Shown: positions 63,162 to 64,000 of the stretch, one piece after another | Numbering within the stretch: the stretch's first letter is position 1 | Layout: each line of letters starts with the position of its first letter | From: Rhizobium metallidurans | GTDB lineage: Bacteria > Pseudomonadota > Alphaproteobacteria > Rhizobiales > Rhizobiaceae | Assembly: GCF_014196505.1 (NCBI RefSeq) | Contig: NZ_JACIDW010000003.1 | Location: 62,001-126,000, forward strand | DNA length: 64,000 nucleotides | Direction of reading: 5' to 3' | Notes under the pieces: generated by a model | What the model saw: the letters and a program-made list of their open reading frames with translations, nothing else | What the model was told of the DNA's origin: nothing | Database searches by the model: none | Translations under genes and position numbers: made by a program

Positions 63162-63316
63162 CCCCCTCATCCGGCTGCCGCCACCTTCTCCCCGATGGGG
63201 AGAAGGGACATGCGGCACCGGCATTGCTCCAACAGAGTTGTTGCTGGACGAATGAGAGGCCGCAACGAGTCTCTTCTCCCCACTGGGGAGGAGGTGCCGG
63301 CAGGCGGATGAGGGGG
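63162..63316. repeat. RIME-like palindromic element upstream of cimA
   Basis: 155 bases bounded by CCCCCTCATCCG and CGGATGAGGGGG, with CCTTCTCCCC-GAT-GGGGAGAAGG (63184-63206) and a second imperfect CTTCTCCCC/GGGGAGGAG pair. It is the fourth such dispersed element in the window and the longest of the RIME-like ones. Confidence 0.8.
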
Positions 63317-63356
63317 CCACAGGCACAGTTCCCGCAGTTCCTCACCCGCAGTTCCC

Positions 63357-64000
63357 TCAGCTCTTCCCCGCAAACATATCCGTCGCCCGGATCAGCCTGT
63401 CGAGGATCCCCGGCTCCGAATAGGCATGCCCCGCACCCTCGATCAGGTGGAAATCCGCCTTCGGCCAGGCCTTGTGCAGCTCCCAGGCATATTTGGCCGG
63501 GCAGGGCATGTCGTATCGGCCGTGGACGATGAGACCGGGAATGTCCTTCAGCTTGTGCGCGTCGCGCAGCAACTGACCTTCCTCCATCCAGCCGGCATTG
63601 ACGAAGAAGTGGTTCTCGATGCGCGCGAAGGCATAGGCGAATTCGGCTTCCTCGAACTTGTCGCTGGTCGAAGGCTCCGGCATTAGCGTGATCGTCTCGC
63701 CTTCCCAGATGCTCCAGGCCTTGGCCGCGTCCAGCCGAACCGCCTTGTCATCATGCGTCAGCCGGCGATGATAGGCGTGCATCATCTCATGCCGCTCGTT
63801 CTCAGGGATCGGCGCGATGAAGCGCTCCCACTTGTCCGGGAACATCTCGGAGACGCCGAACTGATAGTACCAGTCGAGCTCGGCCTTCGTCAGCGTATAG
63901 ATCCCGCGCACGATGAGCTCCGATACGCGCTCCGGATATTTCTCGGCATAGGCGAGCGCCAGCGTCGATCCCCAGGAACCGCCGAAGACCTGCCATTTGT
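63357..64000 (-). CDS. pip: Proline iminopeptidase, 5' end outside the window
   Basis: The frame is open to the right edge, so the first third of the protein is missing; an internal GTG at 63911 is not the start. Visible are the nucleophile elbow GGSWGSTLALAYAEKYPERV, the cap segment GIYTLTKAELDWYYQFGVSE and the active-site His in EGAGHAYSEPG, with the Asp in VHGRYDMPCP. This is the alpha/beta hydrolase family S33 that removes N-terminal proline from peptides. Confidence 0.88.
   Translation of the reverse strand, partial: KWQVFGGSWGSTLALAYAEKYPERVSELIVRGIYTLTKAELDWYYQFGVSEMFPDKWERFIAPIPENERHEMMHAYHRRLTHDDKAVRLDAAKAWSIWEGETITLMPEPSTSDKFEEAEFAYAFARIENHFFVNAGWMEEGQLLRDAHKLKDIPGLIVHGRYDMPCPAKYAWELHKAWPKADFHLIEGAGHAYSEPGILDRLIRATDMFAGKS

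Overview
The window is a stretch of chromosome from an alphaproteobacterium of the order Hyphomicrobiales, almost certainly the family Rhizobiaceae (Rhizobium, Sinorhizobium/Ensifer or a close relative). The basis is high G+C, a RopA-type porin, an iolY/iolR/iolCDEB inositol cluster, RIME-like intergenic palindromes, promoter sequences of the EcfG (general stress sigma) type and CtrA boxes. Most of the region is ordinary core genome. I see no prophage, integrase, transposase, CRISPR array or toxin island, so no wholly new system can be claimed. The novelty is mainly regulatory (stress and cell-cycle sites), repeat-related, and in a few unusual small or mosaic proteins.

Layout. 1-2.4 kb: end of a diacylglycerol-kinase-like gene, then a glutamine-synthetase-family enzyme divergent from a class III aminotransferase (2.4-3.7 kb), probably polyamine or amine catabolism. 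3.7-7.3 kb: a GT39 and a GT2 glycosyltransferase in overlap, divergent from a flippase-like membrane protein; together they look like polyprenyl-phosphate-sugar chemistry for envelope decoration. 7.3-14.5 kb: amn, small secreted proteins, a Sel1 protein, an HisC-like aminotransferase, two PilZ-type proteins, a DUF2177 membrane protein, a host-attachment-family protein and a Glyoxalase_8 protein. 14.5-22.9 kb: myo-inositol catabolism (iolB, iolE, iolD, the two-domain iolC, the repressor iolR and divergent iolY), with a palindromic repeat in every gap of iolCDEB. 23-26 kb: a ferredoxin-reductase-like flavoprotein, tRNA-Ser(GCU) and the porin ropA.

26-42.4 kb: housekeeping. A hydrolase, a lytic transglycosylase, dapA, smpB, a NYN-domain protein, rpoZ, rsh, a DUF3563 microprotein, a DUF2062 protein, acpS, lepB-rnc-era, a Crp/Fnr regulator, a single-domain receiver and recO, then a MOSC/HD pair. 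42.4-52.8 kb: an EAL protein with a degenerate GGDEF domain, an EF-hand microprotein under a CtrA-box promoter, sodC under an EcfG-like promoter, MscS, a coupled ygfZ/HD-hydrolase/phosphatase trio, several small conserved proteins, NUDIX, YnfA, SRAP and LysE-type genes. 53-64 kb: psd-pssA (phosphatidylethanolamine synthesis), an Atm1-type ABC exporter, a large membrane-anchored LysM protein with mirrored internal repeats, a LOG protein, a RarD-type transporter, a Pcm-like methyltransferase, cimA, and a proline iminopeptidase cut by the window end.

How it fits together. Inositol use runs iolY/iolE/iolD/iolB/iolC under IolR. iolA, idhA and the transporter are not here and must lie elsewhere. 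Envelope biogenesis (GT39/GT2, Slt, LysM protein, psd/pssA, LepB, porin) and stringent response/translation genes (rpoZ, rsh, smpB, rnc, era) dominate the rest. Three EcfG-like and two exact CtrA-type sequence matches were found by eye upstream of minor genes and are the best experimental leads.
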